This document shows, one piece after another, positions 8,306-16,761 of a stretch of 64,000 bases of DNA. Below the pieces are notes generated by a model. It searched no databases. It was given only the letters and a program-made list of their open reading frames with translations, and was not told the origin of the DNA. The DNA is from Oscillatoriales cyanobacterium (lineage in GTDB: Bacteria; Cyanobacteriota; Cyanobacteriia; Cyanobacteriales; Laspinemataceae), in assembly GCA_011390955.1 (NCBI GenBank), contig JAABRM010000025.1:1-64000 (forward strand). Direction: 5' to 3'. Position 1 is the first letter of the stretch; each line of letters opens with the position of its first letter. The translations under genes and the position numbers were made by a program.

Positions 8306-8704
8306 ATGAAACAAATATTTTCTAAGCTTCTAGCCTTAGTCTTAGTTATGGCGATCGGTTTGGTGGGTTGTTCCGGGGGTACGGGAATTCTCACAGGGAA
8401 TTACAGCCAAGACACCCTCAATTTGGTGAACAGCTTAAGAACCGCCATTGAATTGCCGGAAGGTTCTGAGGAAAAAATCGCCGCTCAAGCAGAAGCACGT
8501 CAAGTCATCAATGAATATGCCTCTCGCTATGTCCGCGATCCGAATATCGCCAAACTGCCATCTTTCACCACTATGCGTACCGCTTTAAATGGTTTGGCTG
8601 GTCATTACAATTACTATCCCAACCGTCCAGTGCCAGAGAAATTAAAGAATCGCTTAGAGCAAGAGTTTAAACAGGTAGAAGCGTCTTTGAGACAAGGGGC
8701 TTAA
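8306..8704 (+). CDS. psb27: photosystem II assembly lipoprotein Psb27
   Basis: A 132-residue lipoprotein. The signal peptide ends in the lipobox LVGC (Cys22), so the protein should be anchored on the lumenal face of the thylakoid. The mature part has the four-helix Psb27 pattern: NYSQDTLNLVNSLR, EARQVINEYASRY, SFTTMRTALNGLAGHY and PVPEKLKNRLEQEF. Psb27 binds CP43 in assembling or repairing photosystem II and keeps the manganese site accessible. Length and motifs match the family. No close neighbour suggests an operon. Confidence 0.95.
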   Translation: MKQIFSKLLALVLVMAIGLVGCSGGTGILTGNYSQDTLNLVNSLRTAIELPEGSEEKIAAQAEARQVINEYASRYVRDPNIAKLPSFTTMRTALNGLAGHYNYYPNRPVPEKLKNRLEQEFKQVEASLRQGA

Positions 8705-8849
8705 TCTGGAAACCCAGAGCAGTAGGTGGCAATTCATTATCTGCGATCTGTAGACACTAATTAAAACCTGCTGTCTCTGCTATATGGTTATGCGATCGAT
8801 GATTTTTAATGATGAAACTATTCAGTAATTCAGATAATCTTGCTATTAT

Positions 8850-8891
8850 ATAATTTTGATATAATTTTGATATAATCTTGATATAATTTTG
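8850..8891. repeat. 11-bp tandem repeat ATAATTTTGAT
   Basis: Almost four copies with one substitution, about 90 bp before the TPR gene. The rest of the 8705-8980 gap shows nothing I can name. Confidence 0.85.
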
Positions 8892-8980
8892 TCGCTTATT
8901 TATCTTCTGTCGTCACATTTAAAGTGGAATTGAATGTTAGATTGTGCTAAAATTTGATATTATCTTATGGTGATTAAACT

Positions 8981-9454
8981 ATGATGAATCATCCATCCCT
9001 AGAAAAGTTACTGCAAGACTTAAAAAATCCCGAAGAACAAGTTAGAGTTAATGCCACCCATCAGTTGTGGCATATTTGGTTTCACCAAAAAGGCGCCTAT
9101 GGCTTAGAATTTCTTCAGCGATCGCAAACGTTATTAGAGTTGGGCAAAATACAAGAAGCCGAAGCGATTCTGAATGAATTGATTCAAGACCAACCGGATT
9201 TTGCGGAAGCATGGAATCGACGAGCGGTGCTGTATTACAGTGTGGGCAAATATCAGAAAGCCATCAAAGACTGCGAAATGGTTTTACAACTGAATCCGGT
9301 TCATTTTGGGGCGCTGCATGGGCTGGGATTGTCTTATGCAGCGGTGGGAGACTATCGAGCCGCGATCGCAGCTTTTCGTCAAGCTTTAGAGGTTCAGCCT
9401 TATTCACTGATCGACCAAAAACTGATCCTAGAATGCACCGCTCGTCTAAGTTAG
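8981..9454 (+). CDS. TPR-repeat protein
   Basis: A 157-residue protein. Residues 38-150 contain three tetratricopeptide repeats with the expected A/G/F/Y spacing: the segments around ELGKIQEAEAILNELI, SVGKYQKAIKDCEMVLQLNP and AVGDYRAAIAAFRQALEVQP. The first 37 residues are a helical cap. TPRs bind partner proteins; the partner is unknown. It is soluble with no signal peptide. An ATG pair at the start (MMNH) leaves the exact codon open. Confidence 0.85.
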   Translation: MMNHPSLEKLLQDLKNPEEQVRVNATHQLWHIWFHQKGAYGLEFLQRSQTLLELGKIQEAEAILNELIQDQPDFAEAWNRRAVLYYSVGKYQKAIKDCEMVLQLNPVHFGALHGLGLSYAAVGDYRAAIAAFRQALEVQPYSLIDQKLILECTARLS

Positions 9455-9652
9455 TTTTGAATTAAAAGCTTTAGTCATATACCATAAAATATCCGTTAAA
9501 TCTTATGGTAATAATTTACCAAAAATTAGGGTTTAACATGGGCAATTTCCGGTCAGCGAGTCAGGAAAATTGCTCCCTATTTTTTGCTATATTTTCTCGA
9601 TCGATGAATTCCGAGAACTTGAGTCCGAGAACTTGAGTCCGATAACTTCAGC

Positions 9653-9856
9653 TTAATCGATGATTTGCAACCATCCGCGCCGCACCGCATGGAGGATGCG
9701 ATCGATGGTAGACAGTTCTTCTTCGCACAGGGTGGTTTTCAGGAGGGCAAACATCAGTCGTTGGCGATCGCTCGCAGTCAAACCGCCTTGACTCCAGATT
9801 TTGCTAAATAACTTACTTACCTGAGAATAGATGAAATAACTTTGATCTGGCATCAT
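9653..9856 (-). CDS. small conserved-looking hypothetical protein
   Basis: A 67-residue soluble protein with no domain I recognise. It has two helical segments (around LFSKIWSQGG and RQRLMFALLKTTLCEEEL) and a basic, aromatic tail (VRRGWLQIID). HIP1 sites and coding-like third positions suggest a real gene. The 9455-9652 region downstream carries two CCGAGAACTTGAGT repeats and no gene. Confidence 0.55.
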   Translation of the reverse strand: MMPDQSYFIYSQVSKLFSKIWSQGGLTASDRQRLMFALLKTTLCEEELSTIDRILHAVRRGWLQIID

Positions 9857-10108
9857 GATCGTGACTTCAATTGACTATTCACCATATATTGTCTAACATT
9901 TTTTTAATAATTCTGGTGATTTTAAGCAGCCACCCTGGTGATTTTAGGCAGTAAATTTTGTGACATAAATCCAAGGTTTATGTGATGGGGATCATTAGAT
10001 ATACTGATTTTAATCACCATTAAACCAAGACAAAATCAAACCCAAGGCAATTATAAAGAAAATATAAAAAAACATCAGACTAAAACAAAATAAAATAAAG
10101 AGGACAAA

Positions 10109-11119
10109 ATGACAAAAAAAGCCACAAAAACCACGCGCCGGTCTTTTTTGACCCTAAGTATGATGGCTGCTGGAGGGGCGATCGCTTGTTCTGCCTGGAG
10201 TCAGCCGGAACAATCCGCGAATGTCCCCCCCAGCAGCAACTTACCTTTAACTCTGCCGGTCAACCCAACCATGCCAGAACGATTATTAGGTAATACGGGG
10301 CAGTCCCTGCCGATTTTTGGCCTTGGCGGTTCTTCTCGACAAACCCCTTTATCTAAATTGGATCGAGAATCAGCCGCCGTCCAAATCATTGAGCGAGCCT
10401 TAGAATTAGGCATTCGCTACTTTGATACGGCACCAAGTTATGGGCCGAGTGAAGATTATTTAGGAAAAGTCTTGCCACCGGATCGATCGCAGATATTCCT
10501 CGCCTCAAAAACTTCTGCCCGAGATCGGGATGGGGCTTGGCGCGAATTAGAGCGATCGCTGCAACGCTTGAACTCGGATTATCTCGACCTGTGGCAACTG
10601 CACCATGTATCCTTTGACGGGGAATTAGACCAAATTTTTCAGTCTAACGGGGCAATCAAAGCGATCGAAGAAGCCAAAGCCCAAAAAATTATCCGGTTTA
10701 GCGGCATCACCGGACACCACGAACCGGATATTATTGTCAAAGGATTAGAGCGGTATCCGTTTGACACCACATTAATTCCCGTGAATGCCGCCGAACGCCA
10801 TCATCCTCGGTCTTTTATTTCCCAAGTCTTACCCGTTGCCCAACGGAAAAATATTGGCGTCATTGCCATGAAAGTTCCCGCTTACGGCAAACTTTTAACC
10901 TCTGGGGTTCTCGATGGCATGGCGCAAGCAATGGGCTATAGCCTCTCTCAGCCCGGAGTGCATTGTTGTATCGTCGCCGCAGATACTGTGGAACAATTGG
11001 CGGCGAATGTGGCGGTTGCCCAAGGGTTTAAACCCCTGAGTCAGACCGCGATCGCCCAAATTGAACAACGCACCGCCGCCCAATGGGAAGACAACACCTT
11101 TTTCCGGGCTTGGACTTAA
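10109..11119 (+). CDS. Tat-exported aldo/keto reductase family protein
   Basis: The N-terminus carries a twin-arginine signal (TTRRSFLTL, residues 9-17) and a hydrophobic stretch ending in AIAC, so export is likely and lipidation possible. Residues 55-330 are an aldo/keto reductase barrel: GLGGSSR, the RYFDTAPSYGPSE segment with the catalytic Asp and Tyr, a Lys in LASKTS and LWQLHHV. Members reduce carbonyl compounds with NAD(P)H; the substrate is unknown. An AGAGGA ribosome-binding site precedes the ATG. Export of a cofactor-dependent reductase by Tat is consistent with folding before transport. Confidence 0.9.
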   Translation: MTKKATKTTRRSFLTLSMMAAGGAIACSAWSQPEQSANVPPSSNLPLTLPVNPTMPERLLGNTGQSLPIFGLGGSSRQTPLSKLDRESAAVQIIERALELGIRYFDTAPSYGPSEDYLGKVLPPDRSQIFLASKTSARDRDGAWRELERSLQRLNSDYLDLWQLHHVSFDGELDQIFQSNGAIKAIEEAKAQKIIRFSGITGHHEPDIIVKGLERYPFDTTLIPVNAAERHHPRSFISQVLPVAQRKNIGVIAMKVPAYGKLLTSGVLDGMAQAMGYSLSQPGVHCCIVAADTVEQLAANVAVAQGFKPLSQTAIAQIEQRTAAQWEDNTFFRAWT

Positions 11120-11136
11120 AACAATTTCAAGGGAAT

Positions 11137-12786
11137 TTAAAGGGGAGGCATCGGGATAACCGGCATTCGACGGAGCACTCCGAGTCCTAAGTCTTTTTCT
11201 GAGAGCGATCGCACCTCAAACAGGCCCATCATATCCTTCAGTTGGGGATTGCCTCGGGAAGCCCCGGTTAAACCCATCGCAATCAATAACCCACAATAGC
11301 CCTTAGTTTTTTGGCAGCGATCGTCCCACTTTTTGCGAGCCCCTTGATGAACCGGGTCATCCTCTAAAAATTCCCCAAACAAATGCAAATCACCATTCTT
11401 GCTCTGTAAAATACCCAGGTCATAACGCCGATCTGTCGTCGGTTCCTCTCCCTGATTAAAACCAATTCCTTGAGGAACCACCCGATTCAAATCAGAAATC
11501 AGCTTTTTCGCCTTCGGTCGAGTGGTTTGAATTAAAATCACCGGCAACCCATCCCCACCTTCAGTCATTTCCGCGCGTTGATAACAACTCAACCTTTGCC
11601 GCAGCAAATCTAACGTCTCCCAAGGAATTACCCCTAAACCCAAAAAAGAATTTTCCGGCACCAGGTCATCTTGTAACCGAGGCGGCGCCTCCGCTTCTTC
11701 CCGTTGACGTTGAGCAATCAGACTCATTTGATAGAGTTCTGCCGACACCTCTGGCAGGGTAGTCACTTGCACCGATATGTCCTTTTTGCCCAACTCTGCT
11801 TCTGGGGGCACCGGAATTTTATAGCGACTACTTAACGTCGGGAACTCATCATCGGTCAACTTGCGGCGATGGGATTTAATAAAGCGATGCAAAGCTTCCA
11901 GAGACACCAAGGTAATCAGGGCTTCATCATCATAGAGAATAGACCGCAGTCCTTCCAGGGGATGCAAATTGCCAAAAGACGGCTCAATATCTTCTATATC
12001 TGCATCCGCTAAATCGATCTCATCATCCTCGTCATCTAATTCTTCAGCGCTCTCAAAGGTGACAAATAAACAATCTTGGGAGAGAAAAGCTTCTTCGATA
12101 TCTTCTCCAGAGTCGCGTTCGATCGCTCTTTGGCGAAACTGCTTCAGGGAATCCAAAGACCGATAGAACAAAATGCCATAATCGAGACCCAGCATCCCCA
12201 TCACGCAAATATAAACATTGTCCACATCCCACTGATTCAGTTCCACTGCCAAAATTTGGTGATCTCCGAGGAATTCCCAGGGGGCATCTTGCCAAATTTG
12301 GTAACTTTTCTCTAGCAATAAGCTGGCATACTTCCGGGGTAAGGCTTCCGGTCGATTATCCATCGCCTCGGAAAACCCGCGAAAGATTTCATCAATTAAA
12401 GGTAAGTCCGGGACATATTCAATATCAATGTCCAGTTCTTGCAACACTCCCCGTAAGAAAAACTGAATTTCCCGGTCTTTGACCACAATTTTTTGCGGAC
12501 GGGCCGGGTTTCCCGGACTGTGAGGATGTTCCATCGCTCGCAACAACGTGCGGACTACCGCCGCAGGGCCGATTTGCGGGGAAACCACATCCATTGCTCT
12601 GACAATTCCTTGGGATCCATCGACCCACAAAATACAGTCCCCGCCACCGTCTGGATTTTGTGGGTCATCTAAATAGCCCATCGGTAACGGTTGCGCTAAC
12701 CGACGGCGATCGCCCTCCCACACGCTGTTGGGAATTTGTGGCAGTTTTTTTAAGCGACGACGAGTGGAGCGATTCAATGCAGCCAT
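11137..12786 (-). CDS. conserved cyanobacterial protein, possibly DUF6930-type
   Basis: A 549-residue soluble protein without transmembrane segments. It opens with a basic stretch (NRSTRRRLKKLP). A domain follows with ILWVDGSQGIVRAMDVV and PQKIVVKDREIQFFLRGVL segments. An acidic low-complexity stretch (about 240-265) follows the middle domain, which contains QILAVELNQW and GILFYRS. I associate this pattern with uncharacterised DUF6930-like proteins common in cyanobacteria, but the family name is from memory. No catalytic motif can be assigned. It converges on the aldo/keto reductase gene with a 17-bp gap. Confidence 0.75.
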   Translation of the reverse strand: MAALNRSTRRRLKKLPQIPNSVWEGDRRRLAQPLPMGYLDDPQNPDGGGDCILWVDGSQGIVRAMDVVSPQIGPAAVVRTLLRAMEHPHSPGNPARPQKIVVKDREIQFFLRGVLQELDIDIEYVPDLPLIDEIFRGFSEAMDNRPEALPRKYASLLLEKSYQIWQDAPWEFLGDHQILAVELNQWDVDNVYICVMGMLGLDYGILFYRSLDSLKQFRQRAIERDSGEDIEEAFLSQDCLFVTFESAEELDDEDDEIDLADADIEDIEPSFGNLHPLEGLRSILYDDEALITLVSLEALHRFIKSHRRKLTDDEFPTLSSRYKIPVPPEAELGKKDISVQVTTLPEVSAELYQMSLIAQRQREEAEAPPRLQDDLVPENSFLGLGVIPWETLDLLRQRLSCYQRAEMTEGGDGLPVILIQTTRPKAKKLISDLNRVVPQGIGFNQGEEPTTDRRYDLGILQSKNGDLHLFGEFLEDDPVHQGARKKWDDRCQKTKGYCGLLIAMGLTGASRGNPQLKDMMGLFEVRSLSEKDLGLGVLRRMPVIPMPPL

Positions 12787-13259
12787 AAAATTATAAATAA
12801 AGTAGAGAAAATTACCGAAAATTACCGAAAATTACAGAATTATGGAATCACTTAGCGAATAAATCCCGGAGTTTGTAGAGGGCAACAACACACCTAGTGA
12901 GGATATTTTTCCGCAGAAAGTGTTGCTACGTCTAATGATGGAACCAGATGCACTGACATTTTTACCTAACATCCTACAAATTGGTTCAAAATTACAATCA
13001 GTATCCAATCAGTATGATTGACATTATTGACGACTTCTGCTGTTTTGCCTAGTCCAGTTGGGCAAAACACCAATAAACTAGGGGTTACTCAGCTAAGGGT
13101 TGACGCCAAAATCTCAACCATTCTTTCTCCTTTCACCATTCGATGGGGTTAAGGAACCGCTTTCATTTTGACATATCGAGTCCAGTGGCACAAAGCAGCA
13201 ATGGGGCTAAAATGAAAATAGCTCATTATCCTATATTCAAGAAGGAGTCTTAGAACCTG
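12787..13259. other. gene-free stretch between DUF6930-like gene and sufA
   Basis: Holds a short ACCGAAAATT tandem repeat (about 12810-12835) next to the minus-strand start, then unremarkable AT-rich sequence. The sufA promoter should lie in the last 100 bp, but I cannot assign boxes. No open frame of interest is seen. Confidence 0.55.
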
Positions 13260-13616
13260 ATGGCAACAGCAACTCAGTCGCCCCAAAAAGGCATCCAAAT
13301 GACCGAAAGCGCTCTCCAGCAGATTCAGCTACTGCGTAAGCAACAAGAAAAAGACCTCTGCTTGCGTGTGGGAGTCCGTCAAGGGGGTTGCTCTGGAATG
13401 TCCTACACAATGGACTTTGAAGACGCCAGCCAAATCACCGACAAAGACGAAGTTTACGATTACGAGGGCTTTAAGGTGGTTTGCGACCCTAAAAGTTTAC
13501 TTTATCTCTATGGCCTTGTCCTGGATTATAAAAATGCCATGATTGGCGGTGGTTTCCAGTTTACCAACCCCAATGCCACCCAAACTTGTGGCTGTGGTAA
13601 TTCCTTTTCGGCTTAA
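13260..13616 (+). CDS. sufA: A-type Fe-S cluster carrier protein (SufA/IscA family)
   Basis: A 118-residue HesB/IscA-fold protein. The three conserved cysteines are present: one in GGCSGM (about residue 44) and two in the C-terminal CGCG motif (about 111-113). These bind or pass on a [2Fe-2S]/[4Fe-4S] cluster to apo-proteins. The N-terminus ([11 protein letters not shown]) is a short unstructured extension. The AAGGAG ribosome-binding site 12 bases before the ATG supports the start. The assignment to SufA rather than IscA follows cyanobacterial usage and is not certain. It is followed 200 bp later by a TPR gene in the same direction. Confidence 0.88.
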   Translation: MATATQSPQKGIQMTESALQQIQLLRKQQEKDLCLRVGVRQGGCSGMSYTMDFEDASQITDKDEVYDYEGFKVVCDPKSLLYLYGLVLDYKNAMIGGGFQFTNPNATQTCGCGNSFSA

Positions 13617-13630
13617 ATCTGGTATCTTGA

Positions 13631-13770
13631 CTGTTGGTTGTTGACCGCGATCGCGGTTATCGTTATTGGTTGGTTGTTGGTTGTTGTTGGTTGTTTGTGA
13701 TTGGATTTTCAAAACGAACAACGAATAACCAATAACCAATAACCAATAACCAACAACAATCAACAAATAA
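13631..13770. repeat. TTGGTTGT / ACCAATA array forming a hairpin
   Basis: A left arm of TTGTTGGTTG-type units is followed by a right arm of AACCAATAACCAATA units. The arms are complementary and can fold back. It lies between sufA and the following TPR gene. Equivalent arrays occur at about ten other intergenic sites in this window. Confidence 0.88.
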
Positions 13771-13816
13771 CCAGACCAGAAAAATTATCCACGAATCGAA
13801 TTATCTAATTAAAGAC

Positions 13817-14230
13817 ATGACTCAAATCGACGAACTTTTTAATGAGGGTTTACAACGCTATCAAGCGGGGGAAGACCCAGCTACTCTGATTCCTATATTT
13901 AAAGACCTGTGCGATCGCACCCCCAAAAATAGCAATGCTTGGACTTGTTTAGCTTGGCTATACTTATTAGTCGATAAACCGAAAAATGCTTATAAAGCGG
14001 CTCAAAAAGCCGTAAAACTGAATCCTCAAGATCCACAAGCCCGGGTAAACCTAGCGGTAGCCATGCTCGACAGTGGCGAAAAAGGGGTTCGTCCGCATAT
14101 TGAATTAGTCCAACAATTAATCATCGCTTCCTCAGAATTGCACGATGAAGTGAAAGAAAATATCGCCGATGGCTTGACCAGAAAACCGGAATGGAAAAGC
14201 TTACTTCAAGTGCAAAAATGGCTATTTTAG
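13817..14230 (+). CDS. TPR-repeat protein downstream of sufA
   Basis: A 137-residue all-helical protein with two to three TPR units (GLQRYQAGED, SNAWTCLAWLYLLVDKPKNAYKAAQKAVKLNP and the following DPQARVNLAVAMLDSG). The C-terminal 45 residues are helical without a TPR signature and end in LQVQKWLF. Function unknown. It follows the Fe-S carrier gene, so a link to cluster delivery is possible but only inferred from position. Confidence 0.85.
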   Translation: MTQIDELFNEGLQRYQAGEDPATLIPIFKDLCDRTPKNSNAWTCLAWLYLLVDKPKNAYKAAQKAVKLNPQDPQARVNLAVAMLDSGEKGVRPHIELVQQLIIASSELHDEVKENIADGLTRKPEWKSLLQVQKWLF

Positions 14231-14339
14231 CCAAATAAAGAAACTAAAATTTTTGCTAATTTTAGACAAAAGCACCATTGATTTGCTCTGATTTGTTTGA
14301 CAAAAATCATCAATTGTCCATCGGAGTATATCGATGAAT

Positions 14340-14410
14340 TCAAGATTCGCAAAAACATAAATAAAACATAGATAAAACACAAATTATCTATGTATGTATG
14401 CGAATCTTGA
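14340..14410. terminator. long hairpin between convergent genes
   Basis: TCAAGATTCGCA (14340-14351) pairs with TGCGAATCTTGA (14399-14410), and the interior adds ACATAGATA/TATCTATGT. The gene on the left ends at 14230 and the raf1 stop is at 14443 on the other strand. A two-way terminator or an RNA-stabilising hairpin is likely, although no U-tract follows. Confidence 0.6.
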
Positions 14411-14442
14411 AGGCTACTGGCTAGTTAATTGCTAGTTAACCT

Positions 14443-15528
14443 TTAATCATCCATTTGCCAAGGTTCAGTCACGGCATTCTCATCAAAAATCTTTTTCGGT
14501 CGTAAAACCACGATAACTTGTCCGAGAATGGGACTTTCTGGGGCAGAATCAAACCAGTTAATTTCTAATTTGTCCCCATTAGCGACTAAGAAATAACTCT
14601 GACTACTCCATTCCCGTAAAGTGCGATCGACCACCACCAAAATCTCTTCCGGTTTTCCGGGCAGTGGTTGAGGCAACTGTTCGCTAGAGCATAATATGCC
14701 CACGGGTTCACTGATATTCAAAATCACTTGCCATCCTGGTAAGGAAACCAAAGCACAAGACCCGGAGAAATTCACCACCATAAAATCGCCAGTTTTCTCT
14801 AAAATTGGCATAGCGGCAAATTCTTGGGGAGACACAGACAGCGATCGCAACACGGGAATTATCTGAGATAAATCGTCGTCAGACTCTAAGCGATAAACCG
14901 GCAACAAAGGGGCTTTCCGGGTGGGCACCACGGTAAAATCTAACAGCAGTTTCTCAATTTCTTGTCGGGCTGTTTGAGAATAGGCAAACTTTAAACCTTT
15001 GGCAATTAAAACCGATCGCTGTTGCAGATCCTTTTTTTCTCGCGCAACTTTCCAATATTGATAAGCCATTGTATCCCCAGGATGTGCCGAAAATCCCGCT
15101 GGTTTTTTGGCCAAAGCCGCATATTCTTTCATCGCTTTGGCCATTTCATGGGCTGCATCCACATCCAGATTTTTTTCCATCGCAAATTCTGCCGCTGTCA
15201 CGCGATCGGCCTGGTTCAAAACCCGCAACTCATGCAAAACATCACTGCGTGGCCCCAGGAAATATTCAGCCACCGCTTCAGACACTTGCCCTTTAATTAA
15301 ACTATCATAGACTTGGGAGGCAACGATAATTAAATTTTGCTGCTGCGGTTGAAATCCTGTTTCTTCAAAAATCTTTTGTGGCGTATAGCCAGCTTTTTTT
15401 AACTGTTGACAAGCATTTCCCCAATCTACCCAAGTTCCTTGTTTATAAATCAGGAGTTGTAATAACTCAGCGATCGTTTCTTCCGAGGGTTGAGAATTTG
15501 CCGAAGTGTCGTGAGGCATTTGAGTCAT
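14443..15528 (-). CDS. raf1: RuBisCO accumulation factor 1
   Basis: A 361-residue protein with Raf1 organisation: an N-terminal helical domain (about 18-200; ELLQLLIYKQGTWVDWGNAC, EETGFQPQQQN, FLGPRSDVLHELRVLN) and a C-terminal beta domain (about 220-350; VPTRKAPLLPVYRLESDDD, VNFSGSCALVSLPGWQ). Raf1 dimers hold RbcL dimers during assembly of form I RuBisCO. The cyanobacterial length (about 355-365) fits. It is divergent from the carboxysome gene ccmO, 204 bp apart, which links enzyme assembly with shell building. Confidence 0.95.
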   Translation of the reverse strand: MTQMPHDTSANSQPSEETIAELLQLLIYKQGTWVDWGNACQQLKKAGYTPQKIFEETGFQPQQQNLIIVASQVYDSLIKGQVSEAVAEYFLGPRSDVLHELRVLNQADRVTAAEFAMEKNLDVDAAHEMAKAMKEYAALAKKPAGFSAHPGDTMAYQYWKVAREKKDLQQRSVLIAKGLKFAYSQTARQEIEKLLLDFTVVPTRKAPLLPVYRLESDDDLSQIIPVLRSLSVSPQEFAAMPILEKTGDFMVVNFSGSCALVSLPGWQVILNISEPVGILCSSEQLPQPLPGKPEEILVVVDRTLREWSSQSYFLVANGDKLEINWFDSAPESPILGQVIVVLRPKKIFDENAVTEPWQMDD

Positions 15529-15594
15529 AAAACGAAGAGAAAAACAATACCTCTTTCAGTTTCTCACAGCCAGTCCTCATCCGCAGAGAAAAAA

Positions 15595-15675
15595 TTTATC
15601 ACAAATAACAAATAACAAATCACCAACAACCAACAACTAACAATCAACAACCAACAACAACCAACAACCAACCAG
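15595..15675. repeat. AACCAACAACA-type array
   Basis: A one-armed array of CAAATAACAAATAAC and CAACCAACAACAAC units in the raf1-ccmO divergent intergenic region. There is no long opposite arm here, unlike the other arrays. Confidence 0.85.
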
Positions 15676-15732
15676 AAAATTAATTCAAATTTGACCAGTC
15701 TAAGATATTTTTATAAGTAAGGTAATACGTCA

Positions 15733-16566
15733 ATGTCTATGAAAGTACAAAGGAAACTCCCAGGTAATTCCCGGCGAATCAGACAAATCGAAAATATTCG
15801 CGAAAGTGCGTTAGGTTTAGTCTCAACCAGGAGTTTCCCGGCAATTATTGGCACAGCGGATATGATGTTAAAGTCCGCTGGTGTAATCCTCGTGGGTTAT
15901 GAGAAAATTGGCAGCGGTTATTGTACGGCAATTATCCGAGGCAAAGTCGCCGACGTGCGTTTGGCGGTGGAAGAAGGCGCCAGAGTTGCCGAACAGTTTG
16001 GCCAATTTGTTTCTAAGTCCGTGATTCCTCGACCAATGCCAAATATGGAAGTGGTGTTTCCTCTAGGGAGTCGCTTGGCGGAGTTGGCTTTTGAACAGCA
16101 AGGGTCATCCCGTTTAAGTAATCAGGCGATCGGGCTGTTGGAAACTCGCGGATTTCCGGCAATGGTCGGCGCTGCTGATGCCATGCTGAAGGCTGCCAAC
16201 GTGCAAATGGCTGCTTATGAAACCATTGGGGATGGCTTATGTACGGCAATTATTCGGGGTCCCGTGGCGGATGTAGCAGTCGCGGTGGAAGCGGGGATGT
16301 ATGAAGCGGAGAGGATTGGCGAATTGAACGCGGTGATGGTGATTCCTCGACCGTTGGAAGACTTAGAACATACTTTACCCATAGCAAGCTGCTGGATCGA
16401 AAAACCGGAACCTTTGCCCGTGTTAACCCCGAAAGCGCTTAAGCAAGAAGTGGAAAAACAACCGTTAAAACTTCCCGAAATCGAAAAAGTTCCCTTGGCG
16501 ATCGAGGAGTCAAAACCTGTTCCGCAAAAGAAAAAACAATATTTAGATCGCTCAGAATTACTTTAA
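15733..16566 (+). CDS. ccmO: carboxysome shell protein CcmO (tandem BMC domains)
   Basis: Two bacterial-microcompartment domains in tandem: residues about 26-103 (ALGLVSTRSFPAIIGTADMM ... VIPRP) and 131-207 (AIGLLETRGFPAMVGAADAM ... VIPRP). The linker and about 65 residues of charged C-terminal tail are variable. Double-BMC CcmO forms pseudo-hexameric trimers that join the shell facets to the beta-carboxysome core. ccmK/L/M/N are not in the window, so ccmO lies apart from the main operon, as in many cyanobacteria. The raf1 gene is divergently placed upstream. Confidence 0.95.
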   Translation: MSMKVQRKLPGNSRRIRQIENIRESALGLVSTRSFPAIIGTADMMLKSAGVILVGYEKIGSGYCTAIIRGKVADVRLAVEEGARVAEQFGQFVSKSVIPRPMPNMEVVFPLGSRLAELAFEQQGSSRLSNQAIGLLETRGFPAMVGAADAMLKAANVQMAAYETIGDGLCTAIIRGPVADVAVAVEAGMYEAERIGELNAVMVIPRPLEDLEHTLPIASCWIEKPEPLPVLTPKALKQEVEKQPLKLPEIEKVPLAIEESKPVPQKKKQYLDRSELL

Positions 16567-16604
16567 GGGACAAGAAACCCCAGGCAAAAGAAACCCCAGG
16601 GACA

Positions 16605-16737
16605 AGAAACCGGGTTTCTTTAGACAACCTTTGCCTCCCCACCAGCCCCTACATAGAAACCCGGTTTCTAACCGCTTCAGGTGTTGGGGCCTTTCGACTT
16701 CGGCAAAGAAGAAACCAGGGCAAGAAACCCGGTTTCT
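16605..16737. repeat. three copies of the AGAAACCCGGTTTCT palindrome
   Basis: Copies at 16605-16619, 16655-16669 and 16723-16737, in alternating GGG/CCC forms (each is the reverse complement of the other). They sit between ccmO and the FHA-kinase gene. The same palindrome flanks the RAYT gene at 18249-18809. Confidence 0.95.
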
Positions 16738-16761
16738 AACGTCTCTCTCAGAAAGGAAATT

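Noticed and set aside
8230-8325. 31-codon ORF overlapping the psb27 start
   Set aside because: No ribosome-binding site or conservation argument; the psb27 signal peptide defines the real start downstream.
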